Origin: Sulfurovum sp. | GTDB lineage: Bacteria; Campylobacterota; Campylobacteria; Campylobacterales; Sulfurovaceae | Assembly (NCBI GenBank): GCA_024763575.1 | Contig: JANTFF010000034.1 | Span: 1-6,807 of the forward strand | Reading direction: 5' to 3' | Length of the DNA: 6,807 bases | In this document: positions 5,063 through 6,807 of the stretch, piece after piece | How the letters are laid out: the number at the start of each line of letters is the position of its first letter | How positions within the stretch are numbered: position 1 is the stretch's first letter | Program-made: the position numbers and the translations under genes | Notes under the pieces: generated by a model | Seen by the model: the letters and a program-made list of their open reading frames with translations, nothing else | The model's database searches: none | What the model was told of the DNA's origin: nothing

Positions 5063-5662
5063 ATGCAAATAATAGAAAGAAATATTTTGGATTATTTTCC
5101 TTCAGATTTAGAGCTACTAGAAAAAATAGTAGCCAAATGTCATTTATGTGATATTTCATATCAGAGAAAACATATAGTTTTTGGAGAAGGTGGTAATAAT
5201 GCAAGATTAATTATTATTGCTGAAGCACCTGGGGCTAGAGAAGATGAATTAGGAAAACCTTTTGTTGGAAGAAGTGGGGAGCTTTTGACTAAAATGATAG
5301 AAAATGCTATAGGCATAAAAAGAGAAGATGTATATATTAGTAATATCATTAAATGCAGACCACCAAATAATAGAAATCCTCTTAATGATGAAGCCATGGC
5401 TTGTTTACCTTATTTAGAAAAGCAGATTGAAATTATAAAACCTGAAATAATTTTGTGTTTAGGTAGTATTAGTTTCCATTATCTAAATAACTCTACATTG
5501 AGTATAACCAAAGCAAGAGGAAATATATTTGATTATAAAGGTATCAAACTAATTCCATCATTTCACCCAAGTTACCTATTGAGAAATCCATCAGCAAAAA
5601 AAAAGTCATATAGAGATATGCTTTTGATTAAATCACTATTAAAGGATACTATTGCACAGTAA
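5063..5662 (+). CDS. Family 4 uracil-DNA glycosylase (4Fe-4S)
   Basis: A 199-residue cytosolic DNA repair enzyme that excises uracil from DNA (base-excision repair of cytosine deamination). Four cysteines are placed as in family 4 enzymes for the 4Fe-4S cluster: C26 and C29 (CHLC), C98 (in NIIKCRPPNNRNP, 94-106) and C114 (ACLPYL). Catalytic motif 1 is AEAPGAREDELGKPFVGRSG (53-72), with E54 in the usual acidic position; the residue before it is A53 where family 4 enzymes usually have G. Motif 2 is HPSYLLRNP (168-176), with H168 and the helix-capping R174. The length is normal for the family, near 190-220. The ATG follows the DUF302 stop by three bases (TAG-ATA-ATG) in the same frame, and no Shine-Dalgarno is visible, so translation likely depends on reinitiation from the upstream gene. 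Its C-terminal coding end contains the start of the next gene. Confidence 0.92.
   Translation: MQIIERNILDYFPSDLELLEKIVAKCHLCDISYQRKHIVFGEGGNNARLIIIAEAPGAREDELGKPFVGRSGELLTKMIENAIGIKREDVYISNIIKCRPPNNRNPLNDEAMACLPYLEKQIEIIKPEIILCLGSISFHYLNNSTLSITKARGNIFDYKGIKLIPSFHPSYLLRNPSAKKKSYRDMLLIKSLLKDTIAQ
5641..5646 (+). promoter_or_regulatory. Shine-Dalgarno that fixes the TTG start of the Fsr-type gene
   Basis: AAAGGA lies inside the end of the uracil-DNA glycosylase gene, five bases before a TTG at 5652. It is one of the strongest ribosome binding sites in the window and identifies TTG as the start of the following transporter gene, which has no usable ATG or GTG until well into its membrane domain. 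Confidence 0.65.
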
Positions 5663-6807
5663 AAAATTTCAAAAAGATAAAGTCTTTACACTATCTTTTG
5701 CACATCTATCACATGATACTTTTTCATCATTTTTAGCTCCTTTGCTTCCATTGCTTATAGAAAAGTTAGGAATTAGCCTTTTTATGAGTGCATTTTTGGA
5801 TATAGCACGGAGAATTCCATCTCTATTTAATCCATTTTTTGGACTAATTGCAGAAAAAACAGGGGCAAAATATTTTGTTATACTCACCCCTGCTATTACA
5901 GCTATATCTATGAGCCTAATAGGGATTTCTAGCTCTTATACTATGCTGATTATATTACTTATCGTCTCTGGAATAAGTTCTGCACTATTTCATATTCCTT
6001 CTCCTACCATGATAAAAGAGACTTCAGGAGATAGGGTAGGATTGGGTATGAGTTTTTTTATGGTTGGAGGAGAGTTAGCTAGAACAGTTGGACCTTTGCT
6101 TGTTTTAGCAGGTGTATCTTGGTGGGGGTTAGAAGGTATTTATAGATTAATGCCTATTGGAATATTGGCTTCTATTATACTTTATATTAAACTCAAAGAT
6201 TTTGATATAGATAGACCTCTAACAAAACCCAAAGAAAAAGGAGATGTCAAAAGATTATTAAAAAAATATCGTCTCTTTTTCATTGCTATAGCCTTTTTTA
6301 TTATGGCACAATCAGGAATGAAAAGTGCTTTGACATTTTATCTTCCTGTCTATTTAGTTCACCAAGGAGAATCGCTATGGTATGCAGGTATTTCTCTCTC
6401 CATTTTGCAGTTTTTTGGTATTTTGGGTACTTTTTTATCAGGAAATATATCTGATAAAATTGGACGCAAAAATACACTATTTATTGCTACTATAGGCTCT
6501 ATTCTTTTTATGGCTTTTTTTATCTATACTTCTAATATTATTGTATTAGCCTTTTTGGGTCTATTTGTATTTGCTACTAATCCTGTACTTTTAGCATTAG
6601 TTCAAGATAGCTCTTCACACATGCCTACTTTTATGAATAGTATCTATATGTCTATTAATTTTGGAGTTAGCTCATTTATGGTCTTTGTGGTTGGTTATTT
6701 GGGTGATAGTTATGGATTGCATTTTACTTATATTGCATCTGCTTTGATTGCTTTGGTAGCTGTGCCTATGGTTTTTATGTTAGATATGAGTTCTAAAATA
6801 GAGAGAT
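5652..6807 (+). CDS. Fosmidomycin-resistance (Fsr)-type MFS transporter, 3' end off window
   Basis: At least 385 codons of an inner-membrane major facilitator transporter, open to the right edge; with E. coli Fsr about 400 residues, only a short tail is probably missing. The start is TTG, overlapping the glycosylase gene by 11 bases, with AAAGGA five bases upstream; the first in-frame ATG would remove helix 1. After a charged leader (HSKKFQKDK) comes FAHLSHDTFSSFLAPLLPLL (residues 16-35), the Fsr-type helix 1 signature, then RRIPSLFNPFFGLIAEKTG (53-71), HIPSPTMI (114-121), GLGMSFFMVGGELARTVGP (130-148), a cytoplasmic loop rich in Lys at about 181-207 dividing the two halves, and the second-half motif A SGNISDKIGRKNTL (263-276). 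Fsr-family proteins are proton-driven efflux pumps; fosmidomycin is the eponymous substrate, but the natural one is unknown and the family name does not prove resistance. It appears to be the fifth gene of the rightward operon. Confidence 0.85.
   Translation, partial: MHSKKFQKDKVFTLSFAHLSHDTFSSFLAPLLPLLIEKLGISLFMSAFLDIARRIPSLFNPFFGLIAEKTGAKYFVILTPAITAISMSLIGISSSYTMLIILLIVSGISSALFHIPSPTMIKETSGDRVGLGMSFFMVGGELARTVGPLLVLAGVSWWGLEGIYRLMPIGILASIILYIKLKDFDIDRPLTKPKEKGDVKRLLKKYRLFFIAIAFFIMAQSGMKSALTFYLPVYLVHQGESLWYAGISLSILQFFGILGTFLSGNISDKIGRKNTLFIATIGSILFMAFFIYTSNIIVLAFLGLFVFATNPVLLALVQDSSSHMPTFMNSIYMSINFGVSSFMVFVVGYLGDSYGLHFTYIASALIALVAVPMVFMLDMSSKIER

Noticed and set aside
5161..5397. Minus-strand open frames at 5161-5397 and 5669-5887, opposite the glycosylase and Fsr-type genes
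   Set aside because: Both are antisense to genes with strong motif support; the second exists only as the complement of the TTG-started transporter.

Overview
The window is AT-rich and densely coded on both strands, with genes separated by 0-150 bp and no rRNA, tRNA, insertion sequence or CRISPR array that I could see. Base composition, an exact match to the Helicobacter-type Fur box (TAATAATnATTATTA), extended -10 promoters without a clear -35, and the flavour of the proteins together suggest a Campylobacterota (epsilonproteobacterial) chromosome, perhaps a Sulfurimonas/Sulfurovum/Arcobacter-like organism. The phylum is an inference; the genus cannot be fixed from this window.

Layout. (1) Positions 1-293, minus strand: the 5' end of an exported MltB-type lytic transglycosylase; its catalytic part lies off the left edge. 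(2) A 63-bp divergent promoter region (294-356). (3) Positions 357-998, plus strand: a two-gene unit of a small YwbE-family protein and a YaiI/YqxD (DUF188, PIN-like) protein, butted together as TAA-ATG in the same frame. (4) Positions 1006-3074, minus strand: a two-gene operon transcribed leftward, a YajR-type MFS transporter with the C-terminal YAM domain, then a TSUP/TauE-SafE anion exporter, 5 bp apart. It converges on the previous unit with a 7-bp gap. (5) A 148-bp divergent intergenic region (3075-3222) carrying a perfect 7-1-7 Fur-box match and AT-rich repeats. (6) Positions 3223-6807 and beyond, plus strand: a tightly packed five-gene run: NifX/NifB-like FeMo-co-family protein (GTG start), SLAC1/TehA-type anion channel, membrane-anchored DUF302 protein, family 4 uracil-DNA glycosylase, and a fosmidomycin-resistance (Fsr)-type MFS transporter that starts at TTG inside the end of the glycosylase gene and runs off the right edge.

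How the genes may work together. The first three genes of the right-hand run (NifX-like, SLAC1 channel, DUF302) are 0-2 bp apart, probably translationally coupled, and sit behind the Fur-box match, so an iron-responsive envelope/anion-transport module is a reasonable hypothesis. The uracil-DNA glycosylase and Fsr-type pump appear to be co-transcribed passengers rather than obvious functional partners. Four of the ten genes encode transporters or channels (YajR, TSUP, SLAC1, Fsr), all with substrates that cannot be read from sequence. No nitrogenase genes accompany the NifX-like gene, so it should not be read as a nitrogen-fixation locus. The most interesting candidate for an undescribed system is the putatively Fur-controlled NifX-like/SLAC1/DUF302 module.
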